Source: Streptomyces spirodelae (GTDB lineage: Bacteria > Actinomycetota > Actinomycetes > Streptomycetales > Streptomycetaceae). From it: DNA of 64,000 bases. A model generated the notes under the pieces. It was not told the DNA's origin. It saw only the letters and a list, made by a program, of their open reading frames with translations, and ran no database searches. Below, one piece after another: positions 26,207 through 33,718 of this stretch. The stretch covers positions 62,001 to 126,000 of the forward strand of contig NZ_JAFFZN010000011.1 of assembly GCF_017676385.1 (NCBI RefSeq). The letters are read 5' to 3'. How positions within the stretch are numbered: the stretch's first letter is position 1; the number at the start of each line of letters is the position of its first letter. The translations under genes and the position numbers were made by a program.

Positions 26207-27142
26207 ATGACCGTGCCGGCACAGTGCCCCGAGTTCGCCGAGATCGCCGCGCGCGTCAACAACTGGGGCCGCTGGGGCGCCGGGGACGAGATCGGCACGC
26301 TCAACCTCGTCACCGACGAGGTGGTGCGCCGGGCGGTGGCCACCGTCCGCAGCGGCCGCCGCCTCGCGCTCGCGCTGCCGCTCCAGCAGGACGGGGTACA
26401 GACCGGGCTGATCCCCGGCCGGGTGAACCCACTGCACACGATGGTCGCGCTCAACCTGGAGATGTTCGGGCCCGGGACGGTCGCCACCAGCGACGACGCC
26501 GTCACCATGGGCCTGCAGGCCGCCACCCACTGGGACGGTCTCCCCCATGTCTCGCACGGGGGGCGGATCTACAACGGCCGCCCCGCCGACACCGTCACCG
26601 CGCACGGCGGCGCGGCGTTCAGCGGAATCGAGAAGAGCGGCCCCGTCGTCTCCCGTGGCGTGCTGCTCGACGTGGCACGCGCCCGGGGTGTGGACCGGCT
26701 GGCGGGCGGCCACGCGGTCACACCCGAAGATCTGGAAGCAGCCGAGGAGTTCGCGGGCACCCGCGTACGAGCCGGTGACATCGTGCTCGTCCGTACGGGA
26801 CAGCTGCGCCGCTATCTGGCCGGCGACAAGCACGGCTACGCGCATCCCTCCTCCGGGCTGTCGCTGCGCACGCCCGCCTGGTTCCACGCCCGGGACGTGG
26901 CGGCCGTGGCCAACGACACCCTCACGTTCGAGATCGTGCCGCCCGAGATCGAGGGCCTCTGGCTTCCCGTGCACGCCCTGCACCTGGTGGAGATGGGGAT
27001 GCTCCAGGGTCAGAACTGGAACCTGGAGGAACTCTCCGCGGCCTGTGCGGACGAGGGCCACTACGCCTTCCTGTTGACGGCCCAGCCGGAGCCCTTCACC
27101 GGCGGCTCGGGCGCCCCGGTGGCTCCGGTGGCGGTGCTGTGA
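26207..27142 (+). CDS. Cyclase-family (kynurenine formamidase-like) metal-dependent hydrolase
   Basis: 311 residues from the ATG at 26207 behind GGGAGGA. The family motif around HWDGLPHVSHGGRIYNG (usually H-x-G-T-H-x-D/H) and GVLLDVARARGVDRLAGG, DIVLVRTGQ and the late EGLWLPVHALHLVEMGM match PF04199. Such enzymes hydrolyse cyclic or N-formyl substrates; here ring or lactone hydrolysis would fit a degradation route. The canonical HGTHVDAP is altered to HVSHGGRIYN, so activity details are uncertain. Divergent from the SDR series with a shared operator. The last ~12 residues are Ala/Pro/Val repeats. Confidence 0.87.
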   Translation: MTVPAQCPEFAEIAARVNNWGRWGAGDEIGTLNLVTDEVVRRAVATVRSGRRLALALPLQQDGVQTGLIPGRVNPLHTMVALNLEMFGPGTVATSDDAVTMGLQAATHWDGLPHVSHGGRIYNGRPADTVTAHGGAAFSGIEKSGPVVSRGVLLDVARARGVDRLAGGHAVTPEDLEAAEEFAGTRVRAGDIVLVRTGQLRRYLAGDKHGYAHPSSGLSLRTPAWFHARDVAAVANDTLTFEIVPPEIEGLWLPVHALHLVEMGMLQGQNWNLEELSAACADEGHYAFLLTAQPEPFTGGSGAPVAPVAVL

Positions 27143-27170
27143 GCCGGGCGGGGCGCCGGAGTGCCGCGTT

Positions 27171-27224
27171 GCAGGCAGGACGGGTGTGGCAGGCGAGACG
27201 GGTACTGCGGGCAAGACGGGTGGC
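27171..27224. repeat. 18-bp tandem repeat, three units
   Basis: Units at 27171, 27189 and 27207 of the form GCAGGCRAGACGGGTNNN. The period is a multiple of three, but the repeat lies after the cyclase stop codon. Confidence 0.7.
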
Positions 27225-27270
27225 GGTGCGCCCTTGCGCGCCCCGAGCACGGCACGGCGTACCGCCACCC
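27218..27270. terminator. Inverted repeat GGGTGGCGGT / ACCGCCACCC
   Basis: Perfect 10-bp arms (27218-27227, 27261-27270) with a GC-rich 33-base interior. It is placed between convergent genes, so a factor-independent role without a T-tract is possible for the plus strand. Confidence 0.4.
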
Positions 27271-27462
27271 GACTCCGGCGCTCGGGGCCCTGCCCTCAAC
27301 GGAGGTTGGCGCCGGACCGCGACCCGTACTCGTCGAGGAACCTCAGGTACCTCGACGTCCCCTCACAACGAATCGCTCCACCCAAGGGTGATCAAGCCGA
27401 TACGAGACGTCAACACCTGGTCTGGACTTTGGCGGCTTTGCCCGTTTTGCCCCGGCGCATGT

Positions 27463-28047
27463 TCAGCCGAACGCGCCAGCACCTGCCCCCGCGACGTTGA
27501 CTCGCGCACGCGCGTTCGCACCGGCGTGCACCTCGCCGTTCGGGCGCACTTCACCGTTCGCACGACCCTCGGTGCGCCCACCGCCCGCCTCACGGCCGGC
27601 GGTCGGTGCCGAACCCGTGGTCGCGAGCGGCGCCGTGTCCAGTTCGCACCACACCCGCTTGCCCCCCGGCTCGTGCTCCCAGCCCCAGCGGTCCGCGAGC
27701 CCCGAGACGAGTTCGAGTCCACGCCCACCGGTGTCCTCACCCTCCGCCTGGCGGCGGCGCGGCGCGCGGCTGCTCGCATCCGCGACCTCGACCCGCACCG
27801 AGCCTGCTGCCTCGTGCGCCGCACCACCGCCGCACCGCCGGGGCAGCAGCATGCACAGCACGGCCGGACAGCCGGTGTGCACCACCGCGTTGGTGACGAG
27901 TTCCGAGATCAGCAGAATCAGCGTCTCGGCAAGGGACTCGTCGGCGTCCACTCCGGCCCCCGCCAGCCGGGCCCTGGCCCACCTCCGGGCGCGCCCCACC
28001 TCCGTCGGATCGGATCCGATCTCCAACTGCTCCAGAAGCACCTGCAC
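27463..28047 (-). CDS. ATP-binding protein, RsbW-like HATPase_c anti-sigma type
   Basis: 194 residues, GTG start. LAETLILLISELVTNAVVHTG is the N box and DTGGRGLELVSGLADRWGW the G-box/GHKL ATP-lid region, as in the many small Streptomyces ATPases related to RsbW/SpoIIAB. After the final strand (GGKRVWCELDTAPL) comes a ~50-residue Gly/Ala/Arg/Asn-rich tail with NGEV repeats. Such proteins usually bind a sigma factor or antagonist, but no partner gene is adjacent. The upstream region holds a palindrome at 28096-28112. Confidence 0.82.
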   Translation of the reverse strand: MQVLLEQLEIGSDPTEVGRARRWARARLAGAGVDADESLAETLILLISELVTNAVVHTGCPAVLCMLLPRRCGGGAAHEAAGSVRVEVADASSRAPRRRQAEGEDTGGRGLELVSGLADRWGWEHEPGGKRVWCELDTAPLATTGSAPTAGREAGGGRTEGRANGEVRPNGEVHAGANARARVNVAGAGAGAFG

Positions 28048-28095
28048 CGCTCACACCATCCGAACTGGCGGACACATCGCCTCGCGTCTCCATGT

Positions 28096-28112
28096 AGTCA
28101 CGGATTGTGACT
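28096..28112. promoter_or_regulatory. Palindrome AGTCACGGATTGTGACT
   Basis: Perfect 6-bp arms with a 5-base centre, 49 bases upstream of the ATPase start. It has the size of a regulator-binding site and differs from the regulon palindrome. Confidence 0.45.
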
Positions 28113-28158
28113 CCAGCGAGAACAGCATGGTTGACTCATAGTGATGTCAACAAGCGCT

Positions 28159-28422
28159 TCAGGCATATTCCGGCGCAAAGGAGTAGACGCACGGCATACT
28201 GTGCGACGCCGAGCGCGGGGACTCGAACGACCCGCCCTGAAACTCGTGGACACCCTTTTGTTCCTTGGTCTTCGGGGGTCGGGGTCGACTGGCGACCCGA
28301 CCCGCGCCTTCTGTCGGCAGCCCGCCGCCACCGGGGCCGCCACACTCGCGCCCAGGGAGCGTACCGGAGTGGAATCCGATCTTCCGCTCGTGGTCGTCAC
28401 TGGATGAATCCAAGGCGCCCAT
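28159..28422 (-). CDS. Possible small hypothetical protein (87 aa)
   Basis: I do not recognise it. It is listed because, unlike overlapping frames, it is not Arg/Pro-rich: it starts MGALDSSSDDHERKIGF, has two separated Cys, and ends MPCVYSFAPEYA. Codon third positions are mostly but not overwhelmingly G/C. There is no good ribosome-binding site before the ATG at 28422, and it could be a chance ORF. Confidence 0.25.
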   Translation of the reverse strand: MGALDSSSDDHERKIGFHSGTLPGRECGGPGGGGLPTEGAGRVASRPRPPKTKEQKGVHEFQGGSFESPRSASHSMPCVYSFAPEYA

Positions 28423-28475
28423 AACGCAGCGTAATCACTCTCATCGAATTTCCCGGATGAATACCCTGTTCACTC

Positions 28476-29552
28476 TCATATGGGGCACAGCAGCGCTGAG
28501 GCCAATCGCTCCTCAGACGTCACAGCGGTTCGCCACTGCTCGGCACGCAACCACGCGCGCTTCAGGTGCAGATGGACATCGGCCTCCCATGTGAACCCCA
28601 CCCCGCCGTGCACCTGGAGACAGTCGCGTGCATTGCCCACGGCTGCCGTGTCGGCGAGGAGCTTCGCCGCGCTGATCTCCTCCTCGTCCACGGTGACGGC
28701 CGCCGCGTAAACCACACTTCTGGCCGTTTCCGAACGGACCAGCATCCCGGCGCACAGATGCTGCACCGCCTGGAACGCGCCGACCGGACGGCCGAACTGC
28801 TCGCGCTGCCGCGCGTACCCGACCGCCATCTCCAACGTGCGGCAGGCGCTCCCGAGCTGGAGCGCCGCGGTGAGCAGCACCGCCTCCCGCAGCAACACCC
28901 CCGCGCCCACGGCCTGCTCCCTCCCGCTGCCCCCCGCCGCCCGCGCCCCCGGGGAATCGCTCTCGCGCCGTCCGTGCACCCGGTGCAGCGGGGTGAGCGG
29001 GTCCAGGGAACGCATCGGGCGCGCCGCCAGTTCGCCGGGGGACAGCACCCGCACCGTGTGCCCCTCGTCGAGTACCAGCACGGCGTCCGCCGCAGCCAGG
29101 TGCTCGACCGGCGGTGTCGGACCGCCGTACGGTCCCGTACCCTCCACGGCCGTCACCACCGCCGTGCCGTCCTCGGCCCCCGCCACGAGCCCCGCACTGC
29201 CCGCAAGGTGGCTGGCGACCAGGGGGCCGGGCAGCAGCGCCCGTCCGGCCTCCTCGAAGAGCAGCACCGCCTCCGGCAGGCCCAGCCCGACGCCTCCCGC
29301 GCTCTGCGGCGCGCGCAGTGCGAACAGTCCCGCCTGTCCCAACTCGCGCCACAGGCCGCTGTCGAGCGCCGTGCCCGCCGCGTCCCCGCCCACCGCCGCA
29401 CCGTCCACCGCAGCCGCGCCGCTACCCACCGCCGCACCGTCCACCGTGTCCCGCAACGCCTCCCGGTCGAACCGTGCTCGCAGCAGTTGGCGCATACCGT
29501 CTCGCAGTGCCCTCTGGTCCTCCGTCAGCCGGAAGTCCATCCGCGCCGTCAC
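28476..29552 (-). CDS. Acyl-CoA dehydrogenase, small-subunit-like (FadE type)
   Basis: 358 residues from a GTG that overlaps the upstream stop (GTGA); the ATG four codons later (MDFRLTEDQRALRDGM) is the alternative. YARQREQFGRPVGAFQAVQHLCAGML and QVHGGVGFTWEADVHLHLKRAWLRAE are the C-terminal ACAD signature, in the same form as the gene at 6969. A VDGAAVG-type insertion in the first helical domain comes from a duplicated 22-base unit near 29390-29448. It lies directly behind the large-subunit gene, the arrangement of alpha2beta2 acyl-CoA dehydrogenases of steroid side-chain breakdown. Confidence 0.88.
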   Translation of the reverse strand: MTARMDFRLTEDQRALRDGMRQLLRARFDREALRDTVDGAAVGSGAAAVDGAAVGGDAAGTALDSGLWRELGQAGLFALRAPQSAGGVGLGLPEAVLLFEEAGRALLPGPLVASHLAGSAGLVAGAEDGTAVVTAVEGTGPYGGPTPPVEHLAAADAVLVLDEGHTVRVLSPGELAARPMRSLDPLTPLHRVHGRRESDSPGARAAGGSGREQAVGAGVLLREAVLLTAALQLGSACRTLEMAVGYARQREQFGRPVGAFQAVQHLCAGMLVRSETARSVVYAAAVTVDEEEISAAKLLADTAAVGNARDCLQVHGGVGFTWEADVHLHLKRAWLRAEQWRTAVTSEERLASALLCPI

Positions 29553-30718
29553 CGTCCCTTCGGGAGGCCGAGGATGCGCTCGGCGACGATGTTGTGCTGG
29601 ATCTGCGACGTGCCGGCGGCGATGGTGTACGAGAGGGACGAGAGCCGCTCCAGTGCCCATTCCTCCGCCAGGTCCAGCGCGGCGGGGCCCAGCACCGCTG
29701 CCGCCGCGTCGTACAGTTCCTGGCGCGCCTGCGAGTAGCGCAGCTTGAAGACCGAACCGCCCGCTCCGGGTACCCCTGTGCCACCTTGGCGCAGCCCGTG
29801 TGCGGCCTCGCTGACGTTCCACTGGATGAGCCGCCACAGTGCGCTGAATTCCGCGTTCAGCCGGCCCAGCCGACGGCGCACTGCCGCGTCGTCCCAGCGA
29901 CCGTTGTGCCGCGCACGGCGGGCGAGCAGCCGCAGGGTGCGGCGGCATGCGACGACCTCGCCGACGAACGCCGTGCCCCGCTCGAAGGACAGGGTCACCA
30001 TGGTGACCCGCCAGCCGTCGTTCTCCGCGCCGACCCGGTTGTCGACGGGTACCCGCACCTCGTCCAGGAAGACCTCGGCGAACTCGTGCGAGCCGGCCAG
30101 TGTGCGCAGCGGCCGTACGGTGACGCCGGGCGTGTCCATGGGCAGTGCGAGCCAGGTGATGCCGTGGTGCCGAGGGGCTTCCGGGTCGGTACGGACGAGC
30201 AGTTCGCACCAGTCGGCGACCTCGGCGTGCGAGGTCCAGATCTTGCTGCCGGTCACCACATAGGTGTCACCGTCGCGTACCGCCCGGGTGCGCAGGCGTG
30301 CCAGGTCCGAGCCGGCGTCCGGTTCCGAGAATCCCTGGCACCACACCTCCTCGCCGCGCAGGATCGGCGGCAGCCAGCGGGCGCGCTGCCGCGGGCTGCC
30401 CTCGGCAGCGATCGTCGGCCCGGCGTGCAGCAGTCCGACGAATCCGGCTCCCACATACGGGGCCCCGGCCGCCTCCGTCTCCTCCAGGAAGATCAGGTGC
30501 TGGGTGGGTGTCGCGCCCTGGCCGCCCGCGTCCTTCGGCCAGTGCAGACCCGCGTATCCGGCGTCGTACAGCCGGCGCTGCCAGTCCATGTCGTAGGTGC
30601 GGCGGGCCTGCCAGTCCAGCGGGTCGGGCCGGGGCGGCAGGGTGGGCAGCACATCGGCGAGCCAGGTGCGCAGCCGCGCCCGGAACTCCTCTTCCTCCTC
30701 CGTGTACGCGAGACGCAT
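29549..30718 (-). CDS. Acyl-CoA dehydrogenase, large-subunit-like (FadE type)
   Basis: 389 residues, no insertions. YTEEEEEFRARLRTWL, WCQGFSEPDAGSDLARLRTRAV, TGSKIWTSHAEVADWCELLVRT and the C-terminal SYTIAAGTSQIQHNIVAERILGLP identify the family. Ala replaces the MCAD-type Glu before GTSQIQ. It is 10 bases downstream of the amidohydrolase gene and overlaps the following small-subunit gene by four bases, so the three form one operon. Likely forms a heteromer with that small subunit. Confidence 0.92.
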   Translation of the reverse strand: MRLAYTEEEEEFRARLRTWLADVLPTLPPRPDPLDWQARRTYDMDWQRRLYDAGYAGLHWPKDAGGQGATPTQHLIFLEETEAAGAPYVGAGFVGLLHAGPTIAAEGSPRQRARWLPPILRGEEVWCQGFSEPDAGSDLARLRTRAVRDGDTYVVTGSKIWTSHAEVADWCELLVRTDPEAPRHHGITWLALPMDTPGVTVRPLRTLAGSHEFAEVFLDEVRVPVDNRVGAENDGWRVTMVTLSFERGTAFVGEVVACRRTLRLLARRARHNGRWDDAAVRRRLGRLNAEFSALWRLIQWNVSEAAHGLRQGGTGVPGAGGSVFKLRYSQARQELYDAAAAVLGPAALDLAEEWALERLSSLSYTIAAGTSQIQHNIVAERILGLPKGR

Positions 30719-30728
30719 CGCTGTCGGC

Positions 30729-31919
30729 TCACACCAGGTCGAGTTCGAGCATCCGGATGGCGTTGCCCCGCATCAGCTTGTGAACGGTCTCCTGGTCCAG
30801 CCCCTGTACGTGTTCCAGTGCGACTTGTTTGGTGTGCGGGAAGGTGGAGTCGACGTGCGGGTAGTCGGTCTCGAAGGTGGCGTTGTCCCTGCCGACCGAG
30901 TCCAGCGCGGTGACGCCGTGTTTGTCGCGGAAGAAGCAGCAGAAGATCTGCCGGTAGTAGTAGGTGGAGGGCGGCTCGGGGATCAGGTCGCGGACGCCGC
31001 CCCAGGCGCGGTGCTCTTCCCAGACGTCGTCGGCGCGCTCCAGCGCGTAGGGAATCCAGCCCATCTGGCCCTCGCTGTAGGCGAGTTTCAGCCGAGGATG
31101 TCTGACGAGCACGCCGCTGAAGAGGAAGTCCATCATGGAGGCCATGGCGTTGTTGAAGGAGAGCGACGCCTGTACGGCCGGAGGCGCGTCCGGGGAGGCG
31201 GCGGGCATCTGGGAGGAGGACCCGATGTGCATGTTGACGACGGTGCCGGTCTCCTCGCAGACGGCGAAGAAGGGGTCCCAGTAGCCGCTGTGGATACTGG
31301 GGAGCCCCAGGTGTGTGGGGATCTCGCTGAAGGTGACGGCGCGCACCCCGCGCGCGGCGTTGCGGCGTACCTCGGCGACGGCCAGGTCGATGTCCCACAG
31401 CGGGATGAGGCAGAGCGGGACGAGCCTGCCGCCGGAGTCGCCGCACCACTCCTCGACCATCCAGTCGTTGTAGGCGCGTACGCAGGCCAGCGCGACCTCC
31501 TTGTCGTGAGCCTCGGCGAAGGTCTGCCCGCAGAAGCGGGGGAAGGTCGGAAAGCACAGGGATGCCTCGACATGGTTGAGGTCCATGTCCTTGAGGCGTT
31601 CGGCCGGGTCCCAGCAGCCGGGCCGCATCTGGTCGCGGGTGATGCCCTCCAGGGTCATCTCGTCGCGGTCGAAACCGACGGCGGCGATGTTGCGCTTGTA
31701 GGGGAACTTCAGGTCCTCGTAGATCCACCAGTCGGCCGGTGGCCCGTCGGGGTCCATGGTGATCCGGTATTTGCCGCCGACGTACTCGAGTTCCCCGATG
31801 CCGGCGGTGAGCGGCTTGGGGCCGCGATCCCGGTACTTGGCGGGCAGCCAGGTGTCGAAGAGGTGCGCGGGTTCGATCACATGGTCGTCGACGCTGATGA
31901 TGCGCGGTAGTTCGGTCAC
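30729..31919 (-). CDS. Amidohydrolase-family metal-dependent hydrolase (amidohydrolase 2)
   Basis: 396 residues, GTG start behind GAGGGGACC. Opens IISVDDHVIEPAHLFDTWLP, where D-x-H is the first metal-binding motif, with later His in NMHIGSS and Asp/His in ETDYPHVDSTFPHT. This matches the ACMSD-like amidohydrolase-2 group common in actinobacterial catabolic clusters, where members hydrolyse or decarboxylate ring-derived acids. The precise reaction is unknown. First gene of an operon with two acyl-CoA dehydrogenases. Operator 8 is 43 bases upstream. Confidence 0.9.
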   Translation of the reverse strand: MTELPRIISVDDHVIEPAHLFDTWLPAKYRDRGPKPLTAGIGELEYVGGKYRITMDPDGPPADWWIYEDLKFPYKRNIAAVGFDRDEMTLEGITRDQMRPGCWDPAERLKDMDLNHVEASLCFPTFPRFCGQTFAEAHDKEVALACVRAYNDWMVEEWCGDSGGRLVPLCLIPLWDIDLAVAEVRRNAARGVRAVTFSEIPTHLGLPSIHSGYWDPFFAVCEETGTVVNMHIGSSSQMPAASPDAPPAVQASLSFNNAMASMMDFLFSGVLVRHPRLKLAYSEGQMGWIPYALERADDVWEEHRAWGGVRDLIPEPPSTYYYRQIFCCFFRDKHGVTALDSVGRDNATFETDYPHVDSTFPHTKQVALEHVQGLDQETVHKLMRGNAIRMLELDLV

Positions 31920-31961
31920 GGGCGTGGTCCCCTCGCCATACCGGCCTGCTCACTGCCTTAT

Positions 31962-31976
31962 CTGATGACCCGTCAG
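31962..31976. promoter_or_regulatory. Operator palindrome 8 (CTGATGACCCGTCAG)
   Basis: One-mismatch core with symmetry extended to TAT/ATA (31959-31979). Serves the amidohydrolase operon on the minus strand. Confidence 0.78.
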
Positions 31977-32037
31977 ATAGAGGCTAGCCCCGCACCTCTG
32001 GACCGACAAGCCGTCGCCTCCTACGCTTCCCGCACAA

Positions 32038-32052
32038 CTGACGGGCCGTCAG
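32038..32052. promoter_or_regulatory. Operator palindrome 9 (CTGACGGGCCGTCAG), perfect copy
   Basis: Exact consensus match, 50 bases before the AMP-forming CoA ligase start and 76 bases (centre to centre) from operator 8. This spacing is close to the 73 bases between operators 1 and 2. Confidence 0.82.
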
Positions 32053-32101
32053 CTCGTCGAGTCACTCGGCACGGTCGACAGCAGGCACCCAAGGGAGCGC
32101 C

Positions 32102-33700
32102 ATGTCCACCCAAGACCACGCGGCAGCCTCGACCGCTGTCGCATACGAACTCGGCGCCTCGCGCACCCTGTGGGAACTGGTCACCCGCCGGGCGGAGCTC
32201 AGCCCGGACGTTCCCGTGCTCATCCAGGCTGCCGACAACCCGGTTGACGATCGCTCCCTCACTTTCGGCCAGTTGCGTACCCGCGCGGAACGCACAGCTG
32301 CCGGGCTGTACGCGCAGGGAATGCGCCCCGGACAGACAGTGGCCTGGCAACTGCCCACCCGCATCGAGACCGTTGTGCTCTCCCTCGCCCTGGCCCGGCT
32401 CGGCGTACGGCAGACGCCGCTCATCCCCGGGCACCGGGAGCGCGAGGTCGCTCTCGCGGTGCGTGCGACCGGCGCCGGATGGTACGCACACCCCGGCCAG
32501 TGGCACGGCACCGACTACGCCGCACTGGCCGAGCGGGTCAACCGGCGGTACGAGCACGCCCCGCGCGCGTTCACCGCGTACAACACCCTCCCCGAGGCCC
32601 CGCCCGGTCCACCGTCAGCGCTGCCACCGCCGCCCGCCGACGGCACCGCTGTGCGCTGGATCTACTGGACCTCGGGCACCACCTCCGAGCCGCGCGGCGT
32701 ACGCCACACCGACCGCAGCCTGATCGCGGGCGGCTCCTGCCTGGCACACGCCCTGCGGCTGCGCCCCGACGACGTGGGGTCGATCGCCTTCCCCTACGCG
32801 CACATCGGCGGTCCCGACTATCTGGTGATGCTGCTCCTGTACGGATTCCCCGCCGTACTGTTCGAGAAGTTCGCGATGCCGGGCGCGCTGGCGGGCTACC
32901 GGCGCCACGGAGTGACGACGGCGGGCGGCTCCACGGCGTTCTACTCGATGTTCCTGGCCGAACAGCGCAAGCAGCCGCACCGCAGACTCCTTCCCGGCCT
33001 GCGGCTGCTCGCCGGCGGCGGCGCCCCCAAACCCCCCGAGCTCTACCACGAGGTGGTCGCGGAGCTGGGCTGCCGGCTCACCCATGGCTACGGCATGACC
33101 GAGGCACCGATGATCACGATGGGCGCTCCCGACGACACACCGGAGCAGTTGGCCACCACCGAGGGACGTCCACCGCCGGGAATGGAGATCCGGATCACCA
33201 CACCGGACGGCGAACCGCTGCCGCCGGGGCACGAGGGAGAGGTCAGGCTGCGCGGCGAGGCGGTGTGCCAGGGCTACTTGGATGCGGACCGGACGGCCGA
33301 GGTCTTCGACGCCGACGGCTTTCTGCTCACCGGCGATCTGGGGCGCCTGCTGGAGAGCGGTCATCTGGTGCTCACGGGCCGGTCGAAGGACGTCATCATC
33401 CGCAAGGGCGAGAACGTCTCGGCCAAGGAGATCGAGCAGCTTCTCTACGAACACCCGGCGGTCGCCGACGCGGCGGTGATCGGTCTGCCCGACCCGGAGC
33501 GGGGAGAGCGGGTCTGCGCTGTCGTCGAGCAGCCGCCGGGGGCGGGACGGGTCACGCTCGCTGAACTGACCGCGTATCTGCGGGAAGAGGGGCTGGCCAC
33601 CTACAAACTGCCCGAACAGTTGGAGGTGGTGGAGGCGCTGCCGCGCAACGAGACCCTGCGCAAGGTCCTCAAGTACAAGCTGCGGGAGCGGTTCGGCTGA
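32102..33700 (+). CDS. AMP-forming acyl-CoA synthetase (class I adenylate-forming)
   Basis: 532 residues, ATG behind AAGGGAG. Adenylation motifs in order: YWTSGTTSEPRGVRHTD (P-loop, A3), HGYGMTEAP (A5), LTGDLG (A7), GRSKDVIIRKGENVSAKEIE (A8) and RNETLRKVLKYKL with the catalytic Lys (A10). The architecture is that of FadD-type ligases that prime free acids, here probably the entry substrate of the pathway. Substrate-pocket residues cannot be interpreted without a model. Divergent from the amidohydrolase operon with paired operators. Confidence 0.92.
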   Translation: MSTQDHAAASTAVAYELGASRTLWELVTRRAELSPDVPVLIQAADNPVDDRSLTFGQLRTRAERTAAGLYAQGMRPGQTVAWQLPTRIETVVLSLALARLGVRQTPLIPGHREREVALAVRATGAGWYAHPGQWHGTDYAALAERVNRRYEHAPRAFTAYNTLPEAPPGPPSALPPPPADGTAVRWIYWTSGTTSEPRGVRHTDRSLIAGGSCLAHALRLRPDDVGSIAFPYAHIGGPDYLVMLLLYGFPAVLFEKFAMPGALAGYRRHGVTTAGGSTAFYSMFLAEQRKQPHRRLLPGLRLLAGGGAPKPPELYHEVVAELGCRLTHGYGMTEAPMITMGAPDDTPEQLATTEGRPPPGMEIRITTPDGEPLPPGHEGEVRLRGEAVCQGYLDADRTAEVFDADGFLLTGDLGRLLESGHLVLTGRSKDVIIRKGENVSAKEIEQLLYEHPAVADAAVIGLPDPERGERVCAVVEQPPGAGRVTLAELTAYLREEGLATYKLPEQLEVVEALPRNETLRKVLKYKLRERFG

Positions 33701-33718
33701 CCCTTCCGCGCCCCGGGG

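Larger units (their letters stand above)
27143..27462. other. Intergenic region after the cyclase gene
   Basis: About 320 bases between convergent genes. It contains an 18-bp tandem repeat (27171-27224) and a long inverted repeat (27218-27270). The remainder up to 27462 has no credible gene; ORFs crossing it are Arg/Pro-rich shadows. Confidence 0.6.
28048..28475. other. Intergenic region with possible small ORF
   Basis: About 430 bases, AT-richer than its surroundings near 28430-28490. It holds the AGTCAC/GTGACT palindrome, the promoter region for the ATPase gene, and one minus-strand ORF (28159-28422) of protein-like composition. Confidence 0.5.
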
